5,259 bases of DNA from Nitrospirota bacterium (GCA_030637135.1 DAOVVO010000095.1:1-5259); one strand, 5' to 3'. Positions 1 to 5,259 are shown, counted from the stretch's first letter. Notes: a model not told the origin generated them from the sequence alone. Numbers and translations are program-made.

Positions 1-60
1 CTAATTCGATTATATTACAAATAACCATGTACTTCTTATGTGTTCTTTCATATTTTGACG

Positions 61-146
61 TTACCGTTAGACGCCTCACGATACGGGCCCTGTACCAGTA
101 TCGGTACGGGGCGGGCTTCATTACCGATTAACGTTACCGATTATAA
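61..146. repeat. Three copies of a 13-base direct repeat (TTACCGnTTAnACG-like)
   Basis: Three related 13-mers are visible: TTACCGTTAGACG at 61-73, TTACCGATTAACG at 121-133, and TTACCGATTATAA at 134-146. The last two are in direct tandem. The first is displaced by 60 bases, and a GC-rich hairpin (87-112) lies between. The function is unknown. It could be a degenerate tandem repeat or a set of protein-binding sites. The copies are seen directly; any role is inference. Confidence 0.5.
87..112. other. GC-rich hairpin in the intergenic region
   Basis: Bases 87-96 pair with 103-112 in a 10-base-pair stem containing one G-T wobble (T91-G108), around the six-base loop AGTATC. No T-run follows on either strand, so it does not look like a standard intrinsic terminator. 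It sits about 115 bases past the stop of the PGK-like gene and between copies of a 13-base repeat. It could be a structured mRNA end, a repeat element or a binding site. Confidence 0.45.
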
Positions 147-191
147 GTTTTTTGCTTAAACTTTCAACTTAAAAACGAAAGAGAGGAATAT

Positions 192-215
192 AATAAATCC
201 TATCCTGGATTTGTT
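192..215 (-). terminator. Weak candidate terminator after the PGK-like gene
   Basis: An inverted repeat has AAATCC at 195-200 and GGATTT at 207-212 around the loop TATCCT. It extends to about nine pairs with one wobble. It starts 13 bases after the stop codon of the minus-strand PGK-like gene, and the transcript beyond it is T-rich but has no clean T-run. The stem is AT-rich, so it is only a weak candidate. Confidence 0.25.
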
Positions 216-228
216 TGCTGGAACGGGA

Positions 229-1521
229 CTAGCCTGTCGCGAAATTCTCTTTATTTTCCATAAGAGCCTGGACAGGTTCTAAGCCGTACGGGCTCCCCTT
301 TTCTATGGCGGTAAGTACCGTTCCTCCTCCTGTAAAGAAATAGTAGCGGGCATTGTCAAGGACAGAGATATAGAGTCCCGGACACAGGTTCTTGAATTCC
401 TGAAGTGTGTCACCGCCTCCATACATCTTTAAAGCAGAGGCGTTTCTGTCTATGGTTTCATCAAGCGCCTTTGAACCGAGACTGAAATGCGGTGTAAAAC
501 CCATAACTGCATTAACAAATATGGTTCTGGCATTCAGGATAATTTCTGAAACCCTTTTGTCAGTAAAAGATTCCGGTGCAATATCCAGTATATAGTTATA
601 GGTATCCCCTCTTTTAAATTTGTGAAGAGACCGAGTCCTGTATTTACCCTCTATTTTTCCCTCCATGGTATCTGATTCAATTATATACGGGAGTTCTATG
701 ATTTTTTGTTTTTCCTCGTCTATACTTACAAGCTCATGTGCAGCCTGTATATCAGCGTCGCTGACCCCTTGAATAGAAATTCCGTATTTAGCACAGAGAT
801 ACGTATTATAAATCACCCCTCCCAAAATCAGGCTGTCAACTTTATCATAAATTGCATACAAGGGACGTATCTTGGTATCGTATTTAGCGCCTGCAACAAC
901 CGCGAGAAACGGCCTCTCCGGTTCTATAATGCGATTCAGATTTTCTATCTCCTGCTGCATGAGAAAACCTGCATAAGAAGGGATGTACTTCGTGATATCA
1001 TACGTTGAGACATGAGGCTGCCAGGAACCGAACGCATCATTAATATAGATATCTGCAAGGTTTGCGAGTTGAACAGCAAATATATTCCTGAAAACACCTT
1101 CAGCTTCTTCGCCGCGAAACCACCGCGTGTTAGGAAGGTATATTCCGCCGACTTTCCTGTTCTTTAAATCTTCAATATCCTGGTTTATATAATCTGCTAT
1201 ACCCATAATTCCATTGTCCGGGTCAATTTCAAAATTCGGAACATGCAGGTCAGCATGGAGTTTGCGCTTGAGATATCCCACAATAGGCTCAACAGAATTA
1301 TCCGGACTACATGTAATCTTTCTTGTTTTCTTGTCACGGGGCCGGCCAACATGGGTCATAAGGATCGGTCTTCCTCCATGTTCTACGATGTAATAAAGTG
1401 TACCGAGGGTCTGGTCAATCCTGTAAGGGTCCCTGATAACGCCGTTTTTCACGACATTATGGTCAAACCTCACAAGTACAATTTTTCCGTTGAGATGAGA
1501 TTCCTGAATGAGGGGGAGCAT
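229..1521 (-). CDS. pgk: Divergent phosphoglycerate kinase family protein
   Basis: This is a full-length 430-residue member of the phosphoglycerate kinase (PGK) superfamily. PGK transfers phosphate between 1,3-bisphosphoglycerate and ADP in the cytoplasm, in glycolysis, gluconeogenesis and the Calvin cycle. N-domain motifs present are VRFDHNV (R18, D20, N22), R34, THVGRP (H57, R60), NTRWFRGEE (R133) and INDAFG (161-165). C-domain motifs are GAKYDTK (K213, K217), LILGG (231-235), LDIAP (312-316), GGGDT (368-372) and FTGGG (396-400). Two departures stand out. The usual HRxHAS segment after NDAFG reads SWQPHVS, one residue shorter and without its substrate-binding arginine. The usual WNGPMGVFE reads VNAVMGFTP, without the ribose-contacting glutamate. 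The start is the first ATG after an in-frame stop, with AAGGA 12 bases upstream. It lies 121 bases downstream of the REC-GGDEF gene on the same strand. Family membership is firm, but true PGK activity is uncertain, so the symbol marks family only. Confidence 0.85.
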   Translation of the reverse strand: MLPLIQESHLNGKIVLVRFDHNVVKNGVIRDPYRIDQTLGTLYYIVEHGGRPILMTHVGRPRDKKTRKITCSPDNSVEPIVGYLKRKLHADLHVPNFEIDPDNGIMGIADYINQDIEDLKNRKVGGIYLPNTRWFRGEEAEGVFRNIFAVQLANLADIYINDAFGSWQPHVSTYDITKYIPSYAGFLMQQEIENLNRIIEPERPFLAVVAGAKYDTKIRPLYAIYDKVDSLILGGVIYNTYLCAKYGISIQGVSDADIQAAHELVSIDEEKQKIIELPYIIESDTMEGKIEGKYRTRSLHKFKRGDTYNYILDIAPESFTDKRVSEIILNARTIFVNAVMGFTPHFSLGSKALDETIDRNASALKMYGGGDTLQEFKNLCPGLYISVLDNARYYFFTGGGTVLTAIEKGSPYGLEPVQALMENKENFATG

Positions 1522-1642
1522 GTTATATCTTATTCCTTTTACGTGATGTATTAAAACGCTTTGTCAATTGAAATAACAAAAAATAATTACACCGTCTCTT
1601 TGAAAATATTTTTTATACTGCGCTTCTGTTTGTTTAAACGTC

Positions 1643-2572
1643 TTAACCTGTTTTTATCTGGTTACGCCCTTTGTCTTTTGCATCATACATAGCTATGTCA
1701 GAGGCATTAATCAGGCTCTCTCCGGTATCAATGGAAGGGTCAGGCGCGCTTGCTATTCCTATACTTACAGTAATTTTTTTGTCAGGAATTCGTGAAAACT
1801 TATGATGTGATATTTTTTCAAGCACTCTTGTCGCGGACCGTAAAGCGTCCTCCTTTTTTGTATGAGGAAGTAAAACAACAAATTCCTCACCGCCCCACCG
1901 TGCTATAATATCTACTTCTCTAAATGTCTTTCGTATGATTTGAGCAGTCTCCTGAAGGACAAAGTCACCTATTTGATGCCCGTTTTCATCATTAATCAGT
2001 TTAAATCTATCTATATCTATCATTAAACAGCTCAACAGGGTTTTATACCTCTTGGTTTTCTGGAACTCCATTTCAAGGACTACCTGAAAACGCCTTCTGT
2101 TATAAAGTTCTGTTAACGGATCCGTTATCGCGAGTATCTCAACTTTTGACAGCAGTTCCTCCAATTGGTGATTCTTCTCTCTTAATTCGTCTTGAAGCGC
2201 TTTTGTTCTCAGACAGGCATAAATTCTTGCGTTCAGTTCGATTTCATTATACGGCTTGAGCATATAGTCATCAGCACCTGCCTCTAAGCCTATAACCTTG
2301 TCAGATACATTCCCTTTGACCGTAAGTATTATTATGGGAATTCCTTTGGTGCTTTGATTGAGTTTCAACCAGCGGCATACCTCGTCACCTTTTATATCCG
2401 GCAAAATAAAGTCAAGCAGAATAAGATCAAGAGGTTTGGTCTTGGCAACCTGAATCGCGGACTTACCGTCTTCAACCCATGTAACATCATACCCCTGTTT
2501 TTTTAAAAATTTCTTTATAGCATCTGCCTGTGTTTTACTGTCTTCTACAATAAGAAGTTGCGCCTTTGCCAT
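1643..2572 (-). CDS. Response regulator with REC and GGDEF domains (diguanylate cyclase)
   Basis: This 309-residue cytoplasmic protein has the PleD/WspR-like order REC then GGDEF and should make cyclic di-GMP from two GTP when phosphorylated. REC spans about residues 4-120, with acidic pocket E10/D11, phospho-acceptor D54 (LLDFILPD), T84 and K106 (LKP). A charged, probably coiled-coil linker (about 121-148) leads to the GGDEF domain, which opens with ITDPLTELYNRR. The cyclase residues fit PleD: D186 and N194 in IDIDRFKLIND, D203 in GHQIGD, and GGEEF at 227-231. An RxxD inhibitory site (R218-D221) lies exactly five residues before GGEEF, predicting product feedback inhibition. SIGIAS and MYDAKDKGRN close the domain. 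ATG is the only practical start, since an in-frame stop lies 12 bases upstream; no clear ribosome binding site is seen. No partner histidine kinase is in the window. It is divergent from the JAMM gene and may be cotranscribed with the PGK-like gene. Confidence 0.93.
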   Translation of the reverse strand: MAKAQLLIVEDSKTQADAIKKFLKKQGYDVTWVEDGKSAIQVAKTKPLDLILLDFILPDIKGDEVCRWLKLNQSTKGIPIIILTVKGNVSDKVIGLEAGADDYMLKPYNEIELNARIYACLRTKALQDELREKNHQLEELLSKVEILAITDPLTELYNRRRFQVVLEMEFQKTKRYKTLLSCLMIDIDRFKLINDENGHQIGDFVLQETAQIIRKTFREVDIIARWGGEEFVVLLPHTKKEDALRSATRVLEKISHHKFSRIPDKKITVSIGIASAPDPSIDTGESLINASDIAMYDAKDKGRNQIKTG

Positions 2573-2651
2573 TTTATTGGATCGTTACGCCTTTGCTACT
2601 TTCCAATGTGTATCTCTTACTCATGTAAATTCCTGTTTAGTGGACATTTTT

Positions 2652-2734
2652 CTCTCACGTTAAGTGAATGATAAATTATTAAATGTTATTTTGCAATAAT
2701 CTTCTTAAGGAGATGTGTTCTCTGTACGTGAGAG
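2652..2734. repeat. 9-base inverted repeat pair flanking the regulator promoter
   Basis: CTCTCACGT at 2652-2660 and its exact reverse complement ACGTGAGAG at 2726-2734 are separated by 65 bases. The predicted promoter of the REC-GGDEF gene (2668-2696) lies between them, with the left arm at about the transcription start and the right arm about 30 bases upstream of the -35 box. This could be a pair of operator sites or chance. The arms are seen directly; regulation is inference. Confidence 0.35.
2668..2696 (-). promoter_or_regulatory. Predicted sigma70-type promoter of the REC-GGDEF gene
   Basis: Read on the minus strand, a -35 box TTGCAA (2696-2691, four of six consensus bases) is followed by a 17-base AT-rich spacer and a -10 box TATCAT (2673-2668, five of six). 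Spacing is ideal. Transcription would start near 2661, giving an untranslated leader of about 90 bases before the ATG ending at 2572. Confidence 0.5.
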
Positions 2735-2757
2735 TGATGTCTTTGAAATTACGTTTA

Positions 2758-2766
2758 TGCTACTAT
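2758..2766 (+). promoter_or_regulatory. Tentative extended -10 promoter of the JAMM gene
   Basis: TGCTACTAT matches the extended -10 pattern TGnTAnnAT, with four of six bases matching TATAAT. No good -35 box stands 17 bases upstream; a TTGAAA at 2743-2748 is too close. It lies about 70 bases before the start of the plus-strand JAMM gene, which must be driven from this divergent region. Confidence 0.25.
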
Positions 2767-2839
2767 TGTTACATGGTAATGAACGGTTTGTAAGACGTTT
2801 AATTCAAATTATTATTGAGATACGGGTCAAACAAATCAG

Positions 2840-3286
2840 ATGAAACCGGGCAAACAAAGTATTGAAGAAATGTTTCAGCATGCAATTGAAACATATCCGG
2901 ATGAGTGTTGCGGTATTATAACCGGCAACAGCACGAAACAGACGGTGCATCCCTGTCAGAACATCCAGAACAGGCTGCATTCTGAAGACCCTGAAAGACA
3001 TCCGAGAGATGCCCGAACAGCTTATGCAATTGACAGGAAAGAGGCCGGGAAAATCTATGCTGAAGCAAAAAAAAACAAAGAAGATATATTAGCGTTCTAC
3101 CACTCTCATACTGATCTTGACGCTTATTTCTCAGACACGGATAAAGAAGTTCAGATCGTTTTTGGAGAACCTGAATTCCCGGAAGCCGTACACATAGTCA
3201 TCTCGGTCAGGGCGAGAAAGGTGAGCGATATGAAATGCTTTAAGTGGGACAGGGATAAAAAGGATTTTATTTTCGTAGAAATGTAG
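2840..3286 (+). CDS. JAMM/MPN-domain (M67 family) metallopeptidase-like protein
   Basis: This 148-residue protein is essentially one JAB1/MPN/Mov34 domain, the normal size for bacterial stand-alone M67 proteins. The zinc site is complete. E22 in the ECCGIITG strand is the catalytic acid, H88 and H90 in HSH are ligands, and S98 and D101 complete the HxHx7Sx2D pattern. The segment around residues 41-65 (NIQNRLHSEDPERHPRDART) resembles that of many bacterial JAMM proteins. The proline that often follows HSH is T91 here, and F97 precedes S98. Known bacterial relatives cut after the C-terminal diglycine of ubiquitin-like sulphur carriers (ThiS, MoaD and CysO types) or release amino acids from such conjugates. 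No ThiS, MoeB/ThiF or cysteine synthase gene is present here, so the substrate is unknown. No signal peptide or membrane segment is seen. An in-frame stop at 2816-2818 limits the start; ATG 2840 is chosen over ATG 2870, which would cut into the first helix. The ribosome binding site is weak. Confidence 0.9.
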   Translation: MKPGKQSIEEMFQHAIETYPDECCGIITGNSTKQTVHPCQNIQNRLHSEDPERHPRDARTAYAIDRKEAGKIYAEAKKNKEDILAFYHSHTDLDAYFSDTDKEVQIVFGEPEFPEAVHIVISVRARKVSDMKCFKWDRDKKDFIFVEM

Positions 3287-3287
3287 G

Positions 3288-3416
3288 ATGGTATTGCAGT
3301 ACAACATCGCTCCGGCACAACACATTGTATATATCATTGCTAAAAAGCTTCTTCATGTTTCATGCCTTGAACGTCAGGGTAATCCTCTCGATTATATGCA
3401 AGGAATTCTCCCTTGA
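3288..3416 (+). CDS. Possible 42-residue ORF directly after the JAMM gene
   Basis: An ATG one base after the JAMM stop codon opens a 42-codon frame ending in TGA at 3414-3416. The close spacing would suit translational coupling, and no separate ribosome binding site is visible. The product has a hydrophobic-basic stretch, HIVYIIAKKLLHV (residues 12-24), that could form an amphipathic helix. It has no C-terminal diglycine, so it is not an obvious ubiquitin-like substrate for the JAMM protein. I do not recognise it. A chance ORF is about as likely. Confidence 0.25.
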   Translation: MVLQYNIAPAQHIVYIIAKKLLHVSCLERQGNPLDYMQGILP

Positions 3417-3491
3417 GATGTGCATGCCTTTTTTGTTTCTGTTGAACACAAAACGGACTGAATTGATACGTTCGGCTGCATAGTTCGATAA

Positions 3492-3508
3492 ATCCGCCTC
3501 AGGTGGAT
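3492..3508. repeat. Near-perfect palindrome ATCCGCCT-C-AGGTGGAT
   Basis: Eight bases on each side of a central C are complementary apart from one G-T wobble. This looks like a compact dispersed palindrome. It lies 11 bases before the first CTGAG/TCGAAG-type repeat unit, so the two may belong to one composite element. Confidence 0.45.
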
Positions 3509-3519
3509 AAACTCACTAT

Positions 3520-3637
3520 CCTGAGTGAAATCGAAGGACACACACCTTAACCTTTAGGTCAGGGAAAATACAGGTGCCGCTCAGTATGGCTTCGACTGAG
3601 CTCAGCCGAAGTCCAACCCTGAGCTCAGTCGAATGGG
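3520..3637. repeat. Cluster of CTGAGC-nn-AGTCGAAG palindromic repeat units
   Basis: Four related units are present. One is degenerate, CCTGAGTGAAATCGAAGG (3520-3537). One on the minus strand reads CTGAGCTCAGTCGAAGCC (3605-3588). Two on the plus strand are CTGAGCTCAGCCGAAGTCC (3596-3614) and CTGAGCTCAGTCGAATGGG (3619-3637). Bases 3591-3605 and 3619-3633 form a perfect 15-base inverted repeat with a 13-base loop. An alternative hairpin centres on the self-complementary CTGAGCTCAG at 3596-3605. Such units, with the core CTGAGC..AGTCGAAG, resemble short intergenic palindromes seen in many bacterial genomes. No transposase is nearby. Confidence 0.7.
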
Positions 3638-3873
3638 TTGATTGGTACGTTTGTGGTAGTCGGCGTACTGGTGATCCCGCAAAAAGAAGGGGAGACTCAT
3701 TGGAATACGAATTGGAAAAGCACGACTGAAAACCATGATAAAATATACATAAGATGACAGTCATTGAGACATATAAGGGGAAATCCGTAACCGAATATAT
3801 CTTTGACAGAGAATTACACAATATTAATAACTTCTACCTTAACCTTGCAAAGGGGAAATACCCCGTGTGTTAA
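3638..3873 (+). pseudogene. Two overlapping mini reading frames, possible gene remnant
   Basis: Directly after the repeat cluster, a frame starting at TTG 3638 runs 39 codons to TGA 3755-3757. It begins with a membrane-like stretch LIGTFVVVGVLVIP followed by a polar tail. A second 39-codon frame starts at ATG 3754, overlapping that stop as ATGA, and ends at TAA 3871-3873. Its product is mixed and polar, starting MTVIETYKGK. The first frame has no ATG and no ribosome binding site, and its upstream stop (3620-3622) lies inside the last repeat unit. This could be the end of a membrane protein gene cut by the repeat and then frameshifted, or two chance frames. I do not recognise either product. 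Confidence 0.2.
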
Positions 3874-3906
3874 TGCATTGTGAAAGTAAGACTCCTTTTT
3901 TATGCC

Positions 3907-3934
3907 TTGTTTTTTCATTTATATTGTGTATTAT
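3907..3934 (+). promoter_or_regulatory. Tentative promoter of the universal stress protein gene
   Basis: TTGTTT (3907-3912) and TATTAT (3929-3934, five of six consensus bases) are separated by 16 bases in a strongly AT-rich stretch, about 47 bases before the start codon. The -35 match is weak. An 11-base palindrome, TGTGAATCACA (3949-3959), lies just downstream and could be an operator. Confidence 0.35.
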
Positions 3935-3969
3935 TTATAAGGTATTACTGTGAATCACATTTAATTTTT

Positions 3970-3976
3970 GAGGTGA
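3970..3976 (+). promoter_or_regulatory. Strong ribosome binding site of the stress protein gene
   Basis: GAGGTGA is an extended match to the anti-Shine-Dalgarno sequence and lies four bases before ATG 3981. It is the clearest ribosome binding site in the window. With the in-frame stop at 3969-3971, it fixes the start codon. Confidence 0.75.
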
Positions 3977-3980
3977 CCGG

Positions 3981-4871
3981 ATGAAAATACTACTTGCCAC
4001 AGACGGCTCAGACTATTCTGAGGGAGCAGCACAATTTTTAACACGGCTTGATTTTTCCCCTGCCGACGAGATTGCTATTGTCAACGTAATAGCGTGGGTT
4101 CCCATTATGAGTGAATGGGAAACTCTCTACCCTGATTTCCAGGAAATAAGACGTGAAATTGCACCAAAGGTGCTCGACTCTGCTTCGAATATTTTAAAAA
4201 CAGTCCGTGCGAAAATCAGTAGTTTATATGTGGAGGGTTATGCTGATAAATCAATTGTTGATACCGCGGTAGATGTTGGTGCTGACTTGGTGGTTCTGGG
4301 AGCACGGGGATTGAGAGGAATTAAATCCCGCTTTGTTGGAAGTGTAACAAAGCTCGTCGCACTTAAATCACCTAAACCGGTATTAATCGTCAAACCTCCC
4401 CAGCAGGAAATATCAGGAAATATAAAAATTCTCCTCGCTACGGATGACTCTGTGCATTCTGATGCAATTGCAAAAGTTTTGTCTTCAATCCCATTTCCTG
4501 ACGATACAGAAATAACAATAATGTATGTGATTTTTTCTGCTTTTTCAGATATACCAGAAAGGTTTGCCATGGAAATAGATGACAGAATCAAGGCGAGTAT
4601 TGCCAGCGCACGAGAAAAGGAATTTAAGGAATCAGAAGAAGTTATTGCAAAAACACGTGAATATGTAGGTAACAGATTTTCAAAGATTCACGATATAACC
4701 CGTTCCGGGTTTCCCTCCACAGAGATACTGAATACAGCAGATTCTTCAAACATTGACATAATAGTAGTTGGAAGCAGTGGCATGAGGGGAATTAAAGGGA
4801 TGCTCGGAAGTGTATCAAGAAACATCCTTAACCAGTCACAGTGTTCCGTCCTTATTGGAAAGACCGGCTAA
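3981..4871 (+). CDS. Tandem-domain universal stress protein (UspA family)
   Basis: This 296-residue cytoplasmic protein has two Usp domains in tandem, about residues 1-138 and 147-294, each starting with the strand motif IKILLATD or KILLATD. Proteins of this family bind ATP or related nucleotides and help cells survive starvation, redox and other stresses; most have no known enzymatic reaction. Domain 1 has D8 and a full G2xG9xG(S/T) motif: G107, G110, then G120-S121. Domain 2 has D155 and GSSG (264-267), but only eight residues separate it from G276-S277, one fewer than the consensus. Both domains should therefore be nucleotide-binding types, the second slightly altered. A charged helical stretch (about 198-230) lies within domain 2. 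No signal peptide or membrane segment is seen. It stands alone on the plus strand, with its own likely promoter and a strong ribosome binding site. No clear terminator follows. Confidence 0.93.
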   Translation: MKILLATDGSDYSEGAAQFLTRLDFSPADEIAIVNVIAWVPIMSEWETLYPDFQEIRREIAPKVLDSASNILKTVRAKISSLYVEGYADKSIVDTAVDVGADLVVLGARGLRGIKSRFVGSVTKLVALKSPKPVLIVKPPQQEISGNIKILLATDDSVHSDAIAKVLSSIPFPDDTEITIMYVIFSAFSDIPERFAMEIDDRIKASIASAREKEFKESEEVIAKTREYVGNRFSKIHDITRSGFPSTEILNTADSSNIDIIVVGSSGMRGIKGMLGSVSRNILNQSQCSVLIGKTG

Positions 4872-5259
4872 AAATTTATTTTAGATGTGTGCAGCCTTCT
4901 CCCTATGAGAGCCTTTCTTCAATCAGCTCTCTGTCTCGTCTGCCATACTAAGTAGGATAAAGTCTGCATGCATATTATAGAAAATAGTTCGTACCCCCTC
5001 TTTAAAGTGTGCACAATGCTTTTTCATCGCTGTTTTAATTTTTCAAATAGAATGATAATTATATGAATGATTGAGCTGCTTATCCGGGATTGCAGTAATG
5101 GTAAGAAAGAATTGTTTTTGCCTCAAAAGCCCCGAACGCTTCAGCCCATGTTGCTCCTCAGCATTCAAATTCCGGCATAAGGCATCTGAACGTGAAGGGA
5201 AATTTTTTTATGTTACTTCGCTGTATGAGATTGTCTGATACATAATCAGGTCTGCCCGA
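4872..5259. other. 388-base right-end region with no supported gene
   Basis: Only short frames occur: 46 codons on plus (5098-5238), 34 codons on minus (5027-4923), and a minus-strand frame entering from the right edge and ending at TAA 5210-5208 (last residues RADLIMYQTISYSEVT). None has a convincing ribosome binding site, and I recognise none. GAGAGC (4907-4912) and GCTCTC (4926-4931) could form a 6-pair stem after the stress protein gene, but no T-run follows, so it is not a clear terminator. Confidence 0.5.

Larger units (their letters stand above)
3287..3980. other. 694-base region without a confident gene; repeat-rich
   Basis: Between the JAMM gene and the universal stress protein gene I see only a possible 42-codon ORF at the left, palindromic repeat elements in the middle (3492-3637), two tiny overlapping frames (3638-3873), and the promoter region of the stress protein gene at the right. 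A 101-codon frame on the minus strand (3516-3821) crosses the repeats and has no recognisable protein features, so I treat it as spurious. Confidence 0.6.

Noticed and set aside
1..28. Minus-strand ATG at 28 opening off the left edge after an AAGAAG motif
   Set aside because: Only nine codons are visible and the ribosome binding site is weak, so no gene can be supported.
87..112. Hairpin read as an intrinsic terminator
   Set aside because: The stem is strong, but no T-run follows on either strand.
61..146. CRISPR array
   Set aside because: Repeats are only 13 bases, two are in direct tandem without a spacer, and no cas gene is present.
1562..1567. TTGACA -35-like box on the minus strand before the PGK-like gene
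   Set aside because: The -35 match is perfect, but no acceptable -10 box lies 16-18 bases downstream, so a promoter cannot be called.
2713..2793. 26-codon plus-strand frame after an AAGGAGA motif in the divergent region
   Set aside because: The AAGGAGA overlaps the ATG rather than preceding it at a normal distance, and the frame is very short.
2804..3001. 65-codon minus-strand frame over the start of the JAMM gene
   Set aside because: It lies antisense to a clearly recognised JAMM domain and its product has no recognisable features, so it is a shadow frame.
3516..3821. 101-codon minus-strand frame across the repeat cluster
   Set aside because: It runs through palindromic repeats, lacks a recognisable domain and has a low-complexity serine-rich translation; probably chance.
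4923..5027. 34-codon minus-strand frame
   Set aside because: No convincing ribosome binding site or promoter spacing, and the product is not recognised.
5098..5238. 46-codon plus-strand frame
   Set aside because: No ribosome binding site and no recognisable protein features.

Overview
This window of a bacterial chromosome has a moderately low GC content, about 40% by eye. It holds four confident protein genes and several stretches of non-coding or repeat DNA. The mix of a divergent phosphoglycerate-kinase-family protein, a REC-GGDEF regulator, a stand-alone JAMM/M67 protein and a tandem universal stress protein fits an environmental Gram-negative lineage. Planctomycetes of the anammox type or Nitrospirae-like bacteria are possible sources. 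That placement is inference from gene content only, as no rRNA or other taxonomic marker is present.

Layout. Positions 1-228 are non-coding, with a 13-base direct repeat (three copies) around a GC-rich hairpin. On the minus strand, a PGK-family protein (229-1521) lies downstream of a two-domain response regulator/diguanylate cyclase (1643-2572). Their 121-base gap shows no convincing terminator, so read-through from the regulator is possible. A 267-base divergent intergenic region (2573-2839) carries a good sigma70-type promoter for the regulator, flanked by a 9-base inverted repeat pair. On the plus strand follow a JAMM-motif metallopeptidase-like protein (2840-3286) and a possible 42-residue ORF starting one base after its stop. 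The next stretch (3287-3980) is dominated by dispersed palindromic repeats and two tiny overlapping reading frames that may be a gene remnant. A tandem-domain universal stress protein (3981-4871) has a strong ribosome binding site. Positions 4872-5259 hold no gene I can support.

Functional reading. The regulator should respond to a phosphorelay and make cyclic di-GMP. Its GGEEF active site, RxxD inhibitory site and REC phosphorylation residues all look intact. The stress protein has two nucleotide-binding-type Usp domains. The PGK-like protein keeps most of the PGK fold signatures but lacks an expected 3-phosphoglycerate-binding arginine and the usual adenosine-site WNGPMGVFE motif, so it may not be the housekeeping glycolytic enzyme. 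I see no defence system, CRISPR array, tRNA, rRNA or intact mobile element. The items most worth checking are the divergent PGK, the repeat cluster with the overlapping mini-ORFs, and the inverted repeat around the regulator promoter.
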